A DNA stretch of 64,000 nt from the NCBI GenBank assembly GCA_018398585.1, contig JAGTTD010000018.1:10857501-10921500 (forward strand), written 5' to 3'. The notes under the pieces were generated by a model, which made no database searches, was not told the DNA's origin, and was given only the letters and a program-made list of their open reading frames with translations. Shown piece by piece: positions 33,078 to 44,682 of the stretch. Each line of letters begins with the position of its first letter. Positions within the stretch are counted from its first letter, which is position 1. Source of the stretch: Simmondsia chinensis (Eukaryota; Streptophyta; Magnoliopsida; Caryophyllales; Simmondsiaceae). The position numbers and the translations under genes were made by a program.

Positions 33078-33680
33078 TTATAAAAAAAAGTCTTTTAAAT
33101 CATAAAACCATAGAGAAAAAAAGCCGTCCTTGTTCTTTTTATTTGGAACACCATTCTGCTGCGGTGTAACCAGAGCAGAAAGTTGAGATCTTATCTCATT
33201 TACAATTTTGAAATCCAAGAACTCACCCGAAAAATATTCACCACTGCGATTTGATCGAAGTGACATAATTTGTTGACCCAATAGCTTTTAAAATTGAACT
33301 TTCTACTCTTTGGATTTCTCCAAAATGTCCGACTTATGTCTAATCAGGTAAACATATCCATGCCTTGAGTAATTATCACTAAACGTGATTAAATACTCAT
33401 ACCCACCTCTTGCCTGAACATGTATTGGTCCACATACATCTATGTGAACTAGCTCAAGGATGCCACCAACCCTGTTGCCGTTACTCTTAAAGACAGACTT
33501 AGTCATCTTTCTTTCTATGCAGGATTTGCAGACTGGTAATGACCTCAAGTTCAAAGCCTTTATCGGTCCATCTCTTAGCAGTCTTTGGATGTTGTTCGAA
33601 TTAATGTGACCTAAATGTTGGTGCTTTATGTAGGCATTATCACATTCAGGGTGTTTTCTTTTAGAAGATTGAACAAGTGA
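33078..33680 (-). pseudogene. Copia integrase, unit 2
   Basis: 33303-33554 reads LPVCKSCIERKMTKSVFKS then GGILELVHIDVCGPIHVQAR, with the first catalytic D and the conserved C-G-P-I. 33078-33281 continues with LRSNRSGEYFSGEF, where the second D of the usual L-R-S-D-x-G-G-E-Y is N, then TPQQNGV with the expected glutamine-rich motif. Frames shift near 33290. It is better kept than in unit 1. Confidence 0.9.
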
Positions 33681-33979
33681 TCATATGTTACATTTATTTA
33701 AACATTTACCATAGTTTTGATAAGGAAATAACATGAATAAACAATTTATTCACGTACATGTGCAAATAAACAATTCATTTCTCATATTAAAATTTTCATT
33801 ATTAAAATCAACTGAATAGCAACTATCCACTAACCGAAATACAAAAATCAAATTCTGTACAGCGAACGTTTAAATAATCAATCGTTTAAAACAAAACTCT
33901 ATCACTAAAGTCTAAGCTAACGTCTCCTACTCTTAAGACCGCTATTATTGTACAGTCCCTGACTGTCAGGTACGACACT

Positions 33980-34400
33980 AATCGTGTAGCCTTTAGCCTA
34001 GCCTGAGCTCCTATAACATATTACAGATAAGGTTAGTTGAACCTGAGTCCACCCACAAGGAAATTGGTGGACTCTCAACTGTGCATGACTCAACTAAGTG
34101 AGATATCAATATACCTTCACCAGATGGCTTAGCAGTCTTTGTAGGAAAAGTAGCTATGTGCTTAGTGTAGTTTCTCCTCCAGTTGCCTAGTTTTTTTGCA
34201 AATAAGCACTTTTTTTTGCTGACTTCCTTATGGACTTGGTTGCTACAATAGCAACCTTATCCTTTCCTTTCTTTCTAGTAGGTCCCTTGTGAGTAGTGAG
34301 TAAGTCTAACTTATTTTTTCAAGGAAAAGTAATTTGGTCCCGTGTGCATATTATTTATTCCAAATCAAGTGAAGTTCGCCAACTGTATCCATATCGAACA
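33980..34400 (-). pseudogene. Copia protease and gag C-terminus, unit 2
   Basis: Minus strand reads SLWVDSGSTNLICNML near 34010-34075 and then a stop (TAG). Upstream the gag knuckle is decayed. It matches unit 1 closely. Confidence 0.7.
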
Positions 34401-36303
34401 TATTGTAAATGCAAACATTTGTGTAACAACCTTATATGAGTCATGTATAATGTAGTGATGTATATTCTTTCAATTTGGCATACACAATAAGTCAGATATC
34501 CACCAAACTACACTATTATTCATACAATGATGACCCAAACACACCACTCCTTACTCCCTGGCAGCGGGATCGCACGAAGCTAGTTCAGGTGAGACCTCTT
34601 CTCAATTAACCTGTTTTCTTGTAACTCTTACTAAACATGATTAACTCACCGCTTTACCATAGTCTCTAACACAACACAATAGAGCTACTCGGGGAGGCTA
34701 ATGCGTCACACTAGTGATGTGTAAACCATTACCTAAACCTCCATACAAATACACGAAATACTCCACAGCAGAGTGGTCTCATCGCTTCTTTGCACTTTGG
34801 TTTATCATAAAAGAAGTCTAACTCTGTAATCTGCAAACCGACATCCTCCGCAGGGAGGTCTATCGATCTACTATTTTGCTAGACCGGTAATGGAGACCGT
34901 GAGATTACAACAATTGAAATCTCGCTCCCACTTGATTTTTATAGCCAGTGGTTTTTAATTAACTTGCATTTACAACCTAGATTATCTCATAATCCCCTTT
35001 AGAATCTCATTCAAAAATTAACTATAATTAATTAATTTATTTATTTTAAAACACTATCATTTTAAAATATAGATTATCTCATATTCTTGCATTAGAATCT
35101 CATTCTAAAACAAATCAATAAAATTAATTAATTAATTTTAATTAAACAATACCAACATCTAATTTAGATTATCACATAATCCATTTTTCAAAAATCTAAT
35201 TCAAAAATTAAATTAAAAATAATTTTATTTAAAATCAGTAGTGATTTTGTGCTTAGACTATTCCATAGTCTTTTTTTAGAATCTTATTCTAACATTTAAT
35301 TAATAAAATTTAAATTTTATTGTAAAAAATAAAATTAACTTAGACTATCATATAGTCTATTTGGGAATCTTTTTCTAAAATAATTTAAAATAACTTTTAC
35401 TTAAAATACACTGATTCACAATTTAGATTATCATATAATCTAATTTAAAATCTGATTCTAAAAGAAAATTAATTATTTTAATTAATTTATAATAATTATG
35501 TAAATCAGTACTAACGCCTACACTTCCCAAAAATAAAACAAATAAAAAAACTTTTTTTTAAATGCTGATGTCAGCATCTACCGACAAAAAATTTTCTTTT
35601 TTCTTTTTTATTCTTCAATTATTTAAATTAAAATTTTAATTTTAAAATAAATTGCATCTATTCTCATTAGATCAATTTTATCCGATTTCGTATAAAATAA
35701 TTGAATCTAATCTCATTAGATCAACTTTATATAATTTTATAAAAATTTAATTGAATCTAATCTCATTAAACCAATTTTATCCATTGTTAAAAATATTTGA
35801 ATCTAATCTTATTAGATCAATTTTGTCCGATTTCATAAATCATGACAGATAACGTACAATCTCATTATACGAACAACATAATTGCAAATTTATGGGTTGT
35901 TCTAAATTAACGATTAATTCATTAATTATTTAAACAATTTAAATCGTTACTATAAACAACCTAGTTTACTATTAAAGGTTTTAACCGATTTAAACAATTT
36001 TAATCGATACTTTAAATAACCTAGTTAACTATTAACTCTTTTAATTGATTTAAACGATTTAAATTGTTACGCCAAAATATTCTAATTAACAATTAACTAC
36101 TTTAATGTTTTAAACAATTTAAATCACTAATTCAAACAATCATCTGAATTAACTGTTAATACTTTAATGATTTAAATAATTTAAATTGAACCGTCAAATT
36201 AAACTAACTTTCTTTCTTAGTAAAATCTCTATTTTATTGAATCGCCAATCTATTTACTTCGATGTTATTATACCTAGTCATGTATACTATGAATGTAGTC
36301 GGA
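34401..36303 (-). other. Gag relic and repetitive leader, unit 2
   Basis: It parallels 27001-28920. Palindromic arrays are at about 34975-35490, 35640-35850 and 35890-36220. The TGACG-rich stretch between the first two is mostly deleted (only TGATGTCAGCATC near 35566 is left). Confidence 0.7.
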
Positions 36304-36320
36304 GTCCGGCTCTGATACCA
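36304..36320 (-). promoter_or_regulatory. Primer-binding site, Copia unit 2
   Basis: Minus strand TGGTATCAGAGCCGGAC, a perfect initiator-Met-type start, two bases from LTR-C. Confidence 0.9.
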
Positions 36321-36322
36321 AT

Positions 36323-38562
36323 TGTTTGGAAAAGCTATGAATTTTGTTGGAAAAATAAACTCTGATGCCGTCTATTGGGTTCACAGTTCTCAACTGTGGT
36401 CACAACAATAGGCACCTATTAGAGTACTTAGAGTAGGAGACTCTTCTCTCTACCTAAGCCCCCAGTCAGAGAGTCACGCTTCGTGACACCTCACGTGCAA
36501 GAGTTTCCGGGAATATGTTTATCTCTATAAACCCTTTGCCCTAATACCGGTTGTTGGGATGAATTTCGAAAATTCCCCCTATAGCTTACGCTGCGGAACG
36601 AGTTTAGAATTCATAACTCTAAACCTAGGGTCGATTTAAAATTCCTAATTTTAAATCTACTGACTTAAATTCATAATTTAAATCAACAAATCTAAATTCT
36701 TAATTTAGATCTACAGACCTTTTACTCTTATACATTCATAACAATATATAAACTTAAACAGGCATAATAATAAATACTATAAATAAATAGAAAAGAAAAA
36801 CTAAAAGAAGAAGGAAAGAAGAACATACCTGAAATTGCTCCAATAATAAAGAATGCCAAGAAAATCAAGACCCCGCAATATTCTACACAATGACCTCAAA
36901 CCGTCCGGAGGGTGGGCTCTGAAAAATATTAAACTAGGGAAAAAAAAATTTCAACATAAATTTTTCTCTCCAATTAAATCTCTGAAATAATTTTAGAAAC
37001 CCAAAAATATTTGTTTCAATTGAATGCCAAACTAATGAACTAGGTGCCTTTATTATTATTAGACGGCCGGAACGAAAAAATAGCTGAAAATTGATGTTTG
37101 ATTCGCGTACAACTAACAAAATGCATCATTTCAATCAAAAGTAAAATCAAAACGCTGCATTTCGTTGCACTGTTCACACGTGTTTTAGCTTATCATTGCA
37201 TGCCACGTGTCGGCAAGTGATTGGTCCGCGCCCGAAGGCGCGGATCCGTCCCTTCTGATCATTAACGCGTGACACGTTTCACGCGCTAATTGGTCACTGG
37301 CGTTTGACACGGATACCAGCTGTGAAATTTCATATTTTTTTATTTATTTATTTATTTTTTTTTGTTTTGCTTTGCTTTGCTTCCCACATGTAAATATTCA
37401 TCTTATGAATTTTAATTTTCAAAATTATTTTATTTTATAATTTTGAATTTTTATTCATCTAATGAATAATATTTGGCAAAATTAATTTACCCTTCTTATG
37501 GATAAAAAATTCATCTCATGAATTCTTTAATATTTTTTCAATGGGAGTAAATAAAGAGGCTTACACAGGGACCTCAGAGAGAATTTAAATCTAGCTCTAA
37601 ATGGGTTAAATTAATCATCTCATGAAATTATTTAATTACCATTTAATAAGACTTAATCCACTAATTAAATTTTATTGCACTTCAGACTCGAATTATTTAT
37701 TCGATATGTCCCTAATAGACTTTATTGATGACAACAACCCCTCCACTAGATGTCCATGACAAAGGATAAATATAACCACTACCATTATCCTTCTCACAGC
37801 TTTTCCATTAGTTCCCAACTTGCCCTTGACTGAGTAATTCATTTATACTTGAACATATTCACAGTATAAATTCTAAATATCAATCACTTAGAATACTTTG
37901 GCCAAAGTTTCAGAACTATTCAGATATTTGCGAATCAACTAAGGCGACATTTGTATCTCATAAGAGACTGTAGATTCCCTATTGAATACCTTATCCTTGT
38001 CACTCTTTCTCAGTCATTCGTTTGGACCTTACTTATAGTACACCAAACTAACTAACGCTCCATGCACAAGTCCAGAATATCCTCAGGATTTAGAGTCGTC
38101 GTTCAAACAGTACAACGTGTATCACTCATCTCCGATAGTAGTCTAGAAATAAGTAGCCCACATGGTCCAACTTAGTATGTCAATCTTATTAAACACACTA
38201 ACCTAACACTTTTGGATCTCCATCCACATGATCAAGAGAAGTCATCTAAAGTGCCACGTTATAGTCCTAACATACAAGTGGTCCAAACTTGTCTTCGACT
38301 ACGAGTCTTTGGAACAACAATCCATACCATTTGTTCCAAGTCTTTTGGTGGCTTAGTCTCATAAACCACTTAGAACAAACATGTAAATTGTAGTTTGAGG
38401 ACTACACCCATCTCATGGATGTCTCCCAAAAGAAAATCACATGCAGTATAAATGCGAATATACACAAATTTAACTAGGAAAATGACTGAAACTTCAATTT
38501 TATTTATTAATTAAAATAATATATCCAAAATAAATCTGGATTTTAGGACACTGTTCCTAACA
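36323..38562 (-). repeat. LTR-C of the Copia cluster (2240 bp)
   Basis: Complete: TGTTTGG at 36323 to CCTAACA at 38562 on the plus strand. It has the third hairpin block (36602-36711) and a worn G-box module (37185-37305). The TATA position reads TAATAATAATAAAGG on the minus strand. The LINE resumes at 38563. Confidence 0.9.
36602..36711 (-). repeat. Block of four tandem hairpins, copy 3 (LTR-C)
   Basis: Palindromes at 36602-36624, 36633-36657, 36662-36684 and about 36690-36710. The stems are intact although the surrounding LTR has diverged from LTR-B. Confidence 0.85.
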
Positions 38563-39250
38563 ATTAGAACTTTGGAGAACGGCCTTGGAATTGAAAGGCC
38601 TAAGACTCTGCAGATCTAAGACAGAGCATATGGAACTCAAGTTCGGTACCTGTACTAGGCCAAGCATACGAGACGTAAAGATTGGACCAGAGTGCATACC
38701 ACAGAAAGAGTGTTTAAATACTTGGATTCCATGGTGCAATAAGACGGTGAAATGAATGGAGATGTCAACAATCAAATTAAAGTGCGTTGGCATGAATGGA
38801 GGATGGCGTCTGCGATGCTTTGCAATAGGAACTTCAAGTTAAAGTTAAAAAGAAAATACTACAAGATGGTAGCGAGACTAGCTATGTCTTACGGGGAAGA
38901 GTGCTGGCCAGTAAAGCATCATCACCCACAGAAGCTGAAGATTGCGGAGATGAGGATGTTGAGATAGATGTGTGGACATAGGGAAGTATAAGATCAGAAA
39001 CAAAGTTATAAGAAGTAAATTGGGCCCCCAATTGAGGATAAGTTAAGGGAGCAACGTCTACGGTGGTTTGGGCATGTCAAGAGAAGACCGACCACTGCCT
39101 CTATCAAGAGGTGCAAACATCTCCATATTACAGACAGGAAGACGGGGAGAGGCCAGCCAAAGAAGAGTTGGATTGAGGCAATTCGATAGGGGCTGGCTTA
39201 TCTCAACCTAAATGAGAAGATGACCCTAGATAGAGCTCGATGGAGGATTA
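38563..39250 (+). pseudogene. LINE reverse transcriptase C-terminal part, RTE lineage
   Basis: The plus strand reads LELWRTALELKGLRLCRSK, then ECFKYLDSMVQ, a stop, GEMNGDVNNQIKVRWHEWRM, LAMSYGEECWPVKHHHPQKL, AEMRMLR, and later REQRLRWFGHVKRRPTTA. This order (K-T-E, Y-L-G-S, R-M-L-R-W, R-L-R-W-F-G-H) is the thumb and C-terminal part of RTE-type RT. The catalytic F-A-D-D part is absent. Stops and shifts occur at about 38740, 38965 and 39000. Confidence 0.9.
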
Positions 39251-39727
39251 GTATAGTGTAACTGATATAGCGGTTTAGTATTGATGAGCACTTCTAAGCT
39301 AGTACTAAGGACCCGAGGATTATTGCATGCGTGTATGATTTTTACTCACTGTTGATGTATGTTGGCTGCTTCGTGTTCTTATTGCCTGTTGCCTGTCACC
39401 TTATTATTCTATCGCTTACTCGTTGCTTATAATATCTATATGTATGCTACGTGGTTTTGTTGATATGTGGTTTTGTGTGTACCCGTACAACTTGATGCCT
39501 TTATGCATTTTGCTTGCATGCTTCCTTACTCCCAATGCTTATCATGCTTGTCGTGCTTTTCAAGCTTCTCGGGTGGGGATCCTCGAAAACAGCCTCTCGG
39601 CGAGGTATCACCCTGAAGGGGTGAGGCTGCGTACATCACACCCCTCCCAGACCCTCCTTATGCGGGAGCCCTTGAGGTACTGGGTATGTTGTTGTTGCTA
39701 ATATGAACCTAATTAAGAAATCAAAAG

Positions 39728-40050
39728 TCAATACCCCGTTGTATCAATTTAGTCCTTACCCTTTTAATTATGTCAATTTAGTTTTCATACAAGTGTATTA
39801 CATCAATTTAGTCCTAAAAGTAAATTAATTTTGGTCTTAATGAAATTTTAATGGTTTAGTCAGATATTGGGTTAAATTGAATCCATGGGTTGATTTGCAG
39901 TGAGTTACTTACATCTAATATGATTGTATTGTTAGAAATTATACCATTAACTTAACTTATATTTGACCAAAGAACTAAATTGACACAATATAAATAGTAG
40001 AGGGACTAAAATTGATGCAATTACAAGTGGAAGGATTGAACTAACACTTT
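39728..40050. mobile_element. Possible small inverted-repeat element (MITE)
   Basis: Arms at about 39739-39781 and 39975-40021 are inverted copies sharing ATCAATTT.AGTCC and GTCAATTTAG. Such AATTTAGTCC-type inverted repeats are frequent in small plant elements. No target duplication was fixed by eye. Confidence 0.4.
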
Positions 40051-40313
40051 TATATGGTTATTAAATAAAATTTTGCTGACTACTACCTTGACTTGTTATG
40101 GTTCAAATGGTGTAAGTGATCATTGAACCTCCTTTATTTTATGGTTTTTATGGTTTATGGTTTAGGTTTGGCTTTAAATCGAACATCAACCTTAAACCCT
40201 ACTAACCAAAAATTTCCAAACCAAACTATAATTTTTCAAACTATAAACCAAACCAAACCTAACCGGTTTGGATTACTATTTAAGCCATTTTTTACACACC
40301 CCCTATTTGCAGT

Positions 40314-40792
40314 TGTGCTATACGGTAATGCAAAAAGTATAGAATTAAGACGAGAAAGTCCTTTCGTCAAAAGAACGGAGCCTTTATGATATTGTCTATT
40401 TGAATGTATTTGAGTGCTCCTGTTTTTGAAGCATATTTTCAAAATATATTTAAAATAAAAGAGTATATCAAACATCCTTATTTTTCTTTTTATATGTTAT
40501 AGAGAAGTTCCTCCTCTCTTGAAACACTCCAAACAAAACAATTCTTGTTGACGCTGAAATTAAATAAAATTCAAAAATCAATCATAAAAATCATATAGAG
40601 AAATTCCCCCTTCCCCTAAAACACTCCAAACTCCATTTTATAAAAATTTTAGAGGGGGCCTTTTAAATATTAAGGGAAAAAAAAGAAATAAAATTCAAAA
40701 ATAATAAAAAAAAACCCCATAAATCTCTCATAAACAGGAAAAATAAATAACAAAAATCTAAATTGTGATAATGAAGCAGCTTGGATAAGTCA
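40314..40792. other. AT-rich spacer, nothing recognised
   Basis: It has a loose direct repeat: two stretches with GAGAAGTTCC/GAGAAATTCC and AAACACTCCAAAC near 40500-40530 and 40598-40632. No coding sequence or terminal repeat was seen. Confidence 0.6.
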
Positions 40793-40797
40793 GGTCT

Positions 40798-42083
40798 TGT
40801 TTGCCTTAACTTTTTTCAACTTCTCTATGTGTGGTAGGCGTAAATGTGAAAACAATACAAACATGCAAAAGGGACTCACTACAACTAGAGAGTGAGCCTA
40901 ATTATGAACTACACGTCTTTGACCTCAACCACTCACCCTTTTCGAAGAAAAGGTTTTGATATGTTACTGTATCTAATTTCAGTTATATCATAAGTTCTGC
41001 TTACACTTCAATTAAGAAGACTTTGTTAAATGTTTTTGTGGGTTTTGTATGTATTTTTATGACAAAAAATTAACATATATGGACCTAACTTAAGTGATAG
41101 TTACTGTGACAGAGCAGGACCCACAGACACCTTTCCTCATACACTTAAAAGTTAGGAACTGGGGTGGAGACAAACCCAAGGGCTCAGCAGTCCACTTACG
41201 AACCCGAGTCAATCATGTTTTTAAGCCTAGCACCCTTGACTTATAATAACTTGAATGAGTTTATGCCTAACATGATTAAGATGGAGCAAACCGTATTTAA
41301 GACACTGGATTAGGACCAACACAAACAAGGGACAAGCCTTGGCAGTCAAAGCCTTAAACTAAAGCCTTAAATCTCAACTTGTCTGGGAATGCAATAAAAC
41401 TAGAAAGTCATACTTGAAGCCTGAGAACTATATTACTATGAAGGTTTGTACAACAGAGATCTATGTTATGCTACACCTAGCTAAGTTATGCCACTCCTAA
41501 GGAAAAAGCACAAGTGTGCTGTAAAAGAAAACTTAAAGAAGTTTTGTATTGAGTGTATGTACTACTCTGGACTGACGCATAGTCCTTTATTTATAGAAAA
41601 TAAGAAATACCGGCTGCTCCTATTTTTGCAGCAACTTCGCCCACGTCTGGCCACTAAACTCTTTTCTTGCATGCATATATCTTCCACAAGCGCGCTCTGA
41701 ATTCAGTGTTGGGAGAAATCCCTGATGCCCACCGTCCGCATAAGTCCCTTCTTGAAGCCCCACATTCCCTTTGATTGAGCTTAGCGCCCAAGTAACTTAA
41801 ATTGCACTCCAAGTAACTACCTCGAGCCTGGAAACCACCTTTCTTGTAGCCTTCCTGGTATCCCCTCGAGCTCGAGCCCATTTCATCCCTCAGCTATCTC
41901 GAGTCTCGAGTGGCTGATACCATTGTCAAGGGTAATAATCTATTCAAGCCACTGGGCTCAAGACGCCATTATCTTAACACTCATAGGCCTGATTCTCCTC
42001 GTGTAGGGCCTCACGTGATGACCACGTGGCACTTTACCCAAAAATGGTGTTGTCCCAACCCTATCAAAATTACAGTGTAAACA
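40798..42083 (-). repeat. 3' LTR of R2
   Basis: A likely TATA box is TATAAATAAAGG on the minus strand (41584-41595). Upstream in U3 (about 42008-42030) are CACGTGATG and CCACGTGGC, two G-box cores. This LTR has a single copy of the GACCAAC...CAA unit at about 41315, where the other LTR has two. Confidence 0.85.
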
Positions 42084-42374
42084 AGTGCCCCATCGAGCCC
42101 AATACGTTCATCTTTTAGGATGTCATCGTCACCACCACTTTGTTTCCATGGCTATGACTTGTTTCATCCCTTCGAGATACAGGACTTTGTTCAAGAGGAT
42201 GCTCAAGTGGGGAGCCCATAAGGGCTAAGCCATCTAGTTCCTCGTGCTCGAGAGCACTAGACCTCTTAATTCTAACCATTAGTGAATGGCCTGCAATTAT
42301 GTTCTCGTAATCCACGATGGGCTAAAGACAATGTAGTCTTATTTTAAGCCTCCCACTGTGGTGGCCAAAAGGCA
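42084..42374 (-). other. Internal region of R2 with a 66-codon frame (42115-42315)
   Basis: The minus-strand frame starts MDYENIIAGHSLMVRIKRSS and contains EHEELDGLALMGSPLEHPLE and RRDETSHSHGN, then ends VVVTMTS. The same frame, broken, is found in R1 across 7801-8426 and goes on there for about 90 more codons (7535-7800). So R2 probably keeps only the first part of a longer family ORF. The family is not recognised and no catalytic motif is visible. Confidence 0.5.
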
Positions 42375-42678
42375 TGTTTGCTTTATTTTGTTTCACGTTC
42401 CGTGCGTGTGGTTGTCGTAAATGTGAAAACAAAACAAACATGCAAACGGGACTCGCCACGACTAAGGAGTGAGCATAACTACGAACCACACGTCTTTGAC
42501 CTCAACCACTCACCATTTTCGGTGAAAAGGTTATGATTATTTGATGTATTTGACTTCTTTTATACCATGAGTTCTGCTTATGCTTCAATTAGGAATACTT
42601 TGTTAAAAGTTTTTGTGGATTTTGAATGTATTTTTGTGATAGAAAACAAAAGGATATGGACCTAACTCAAGTTGCAAT

Positions 42679-44682
42679 TGATGCAGACTTTGCGTATGCG
42701 TTAGCAAGTGCACTAGTCGTACCAAGTAATATAGAAGTGAGTAGAGTATCGTTCCCACGAGGATTGTATTGAGTGCATACAAAATTAGTAGCTTCAATAC
42801 TATTTGAAAGACCAAAACATTTAGGATTTTGATATGAAATAAAGTAAAATAAAATAAAAAGAAATAAAAGTTAAAACGAGATTAGAATGTTCTAATTTTT
42901 TTTTTGGTTTTTATCAGTTTATAAAGTCTAAGGCATCCGATTTCACCTTAGTTGCATCAATACACCTTCTCTATTCTTGATATTCAAGTTGTTACTATGT
43001 GTTGACGGTTGAAAATCCTAATTTAGTTAATATTCTCTCTCGAGCAACATTTAGCATACTCTTTAACATATTAACCCATCACTCTAGCGCATGAATTTAA
43101 ATAAGAAAAGAGTTTTTAAAGCTCTATGATTTTCGTTTTTGAAAACCACACAAATCGCGTTAATCTCTCTCGAGCATTCACCCAATTTGTGGTGCTTATC
43201 ACCTCAGCTATCATCATAAATCTCCTCTCGGACTCATTATGAATCATTATAGGCTTTAAATAGCCATCAAGCATTTAAAACTCATGAAAAACAATGAAAA
43301 ACACTTCAACAACACAATAACATAAACATTGAATATTTTGAATTAGAAATAAGCGTATATTACAACTTAGGGTACATCGCAGCCTTAGAATAACAAAATT
43401 AGTTCATGATAAACTTAATATTAAATATTATAAACACAAAATTCATGAACTTAGGAAATAAAAAAGTATAGAAAGAACTAAAAATACAAAATTACAAACC
43501 AAACTTTCATCCTTCCTTCTCCTTTCCTCTTTCTCCCGGTTTTTCTCTCTTTTCTCACTCAAATCTTGTGATTTTTGTTTTGAAATATGATGATAAACAA
43601 GCCCAAACCCTTTCCCTATTTATATTAGTTGAGATGGAATTAAAAAATTGCAAAAAAATATCAAACTTCATCCTCATTAGCTGAATGTTGTAGCCGCTGC
43701 TGAAGCTACCTTGTTCATCCTTTTTTTTTTTTTTCCGAATTTCACCGCCCAAAACCTACAAAAAATCATCATGTGCATGATTTATAGGGTGTATAAAATT
43801 AATTTGAGCTGAAAAATTACATAATATACCCGCCCAAAGGGGAGAAAGTAAGCAAGTTGTGCAAAATTTGTCAAATTTCTGCAGCTGCAGCAGTGTTGCT
43901 TGTTCATCCATTTTTTTTTTTTTTCATTTTTTTTGAATTCCACCGCCCAAAACTTGAAAAAGATGAGTTAATACATGTTAAATTATGTTTTTAAAATGAA
44001 TTTGGGTAAAAGCATTGAGTTTTTTCTCCCAAAATGCAAGTTGAAGCTAATTGCACCACCACCTGCACCAAGATTCTGCAATGGCTGCTCAACTCGATTT
44101 TTTTCATTTTTTTATTGCTTTTGGCCCAAAATAAGCTTTAACATCAACTTGAACATGTTAATGAAGTGTTCAAGAGGTTCTTTCATGTTATTTGTCCAAT
44201 TCGCCACCCAAAATTGCAAGTTGAAATGGATTGGTTGAGCTTGGTGCATTTTCTCTGTTCTTGTTGTTCTTTGTGATTTTCATTAAATTTTTGAGCTTAG
44301 AACCACCTAAATTTTGAGTTTTCACCAACTTTTACATGTTAATGCATTTTTTTAATTAATCCTTGCACTTGATTTGTGCATTTTGTTACCCATTTTTGCA
44401 TGTTGAATTGTATTGTGCATGAACTTGTTGTGTTCTTGCTTTAGCCATGTTAATTATTATGTTTTTCCAATTTGTTTCTTTGGTTTGGTGTATCTTGCTT
44501 TTACTTGTTGATATTAATGATAAAACCTAGCAAGATTTAGCATAAAACGAGTATTTTTGCAAAAAAATGGCAATATGAGCGAAAAAGAGCAAAATCGAGC
44601 AAAAGTTATAAAAATTTTATGTAAAATGTTTAAAAATATATTAAAATAATATAAAAAATTATATACTTATTTGGACTTATCA
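42679..44682 (-). repeat. 3' LTR of Athila-3
   Basis: Plus strand TGATGC to TTATCA. TATA-like TATAAATAGG on the minus strand at 43615-43624. Confidence 0.92.

Larger units (their letters stand above)
23041..38562 (-). mobile_element. Copia cluster: LTR-internal-LTR-internal-LTR
   Basis: Order on the plus strand is LTR-A (23041-24658, left part missing), internal 1 (24659-28939), LTR-B (28940-32004 with an insert), internal 2 (32005-36322) and LTR-C (36323-38562). Both internal regions are minus-oriented with a primer site beside LTR-B or LTR-C and a purine tract beside LTR-A or LTR-B. The middle LTR is shared. LTRs begin TGTTTGG and end CCTAACA on the plus strand. The two units differ by several percent, so this is not a simple recent assembly duplicate. 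The array sits inside the LINE, and the right junction (38562/38563) is a clean LTR end. Confidence 0.88.
16691..39698 (+). mobile_element. RTE-type LINE, split in three by later insertions
   Basis: Flanked by TAATATGAACCT at 16679-16690 and 39699-39710, a perfect 12-bp duplication. LINE sequence is 16691-17260, 21791-about 23040 and 38563-39698, together about 2.95 kb. The endonuclease is kept in the second piece and the last RT part in the third. The RT core (roughly 1.5 kb) is gone at the left edge of the Copia cluster. The 3' end has GGCTGCGTACATC, then TTG repeats, the usual tail of plant RTE elements. Confidence 0.8.
16482..40305. mobile_element. hAT-like element split by nested insertions
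   Basis: The left end TAGGGGTGTATA and the right end TACACACCCCCTA are imperfect inverted repeats. They are flanked by TTTGTGGT and TTTGCAGT, 6 of 8 matching, the duplication length expected for hAT. Both subterminal parts (16482-16690 and about 40130-40305) are rich in CCAAAC/GGTTTGG words in opposite sense. Taking out the LINE and its contents leaves under 1 kb, with no transposase. The right half also holds a possible smaller inverted-repeat element at 39728-40050. Confidence 0.5.
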
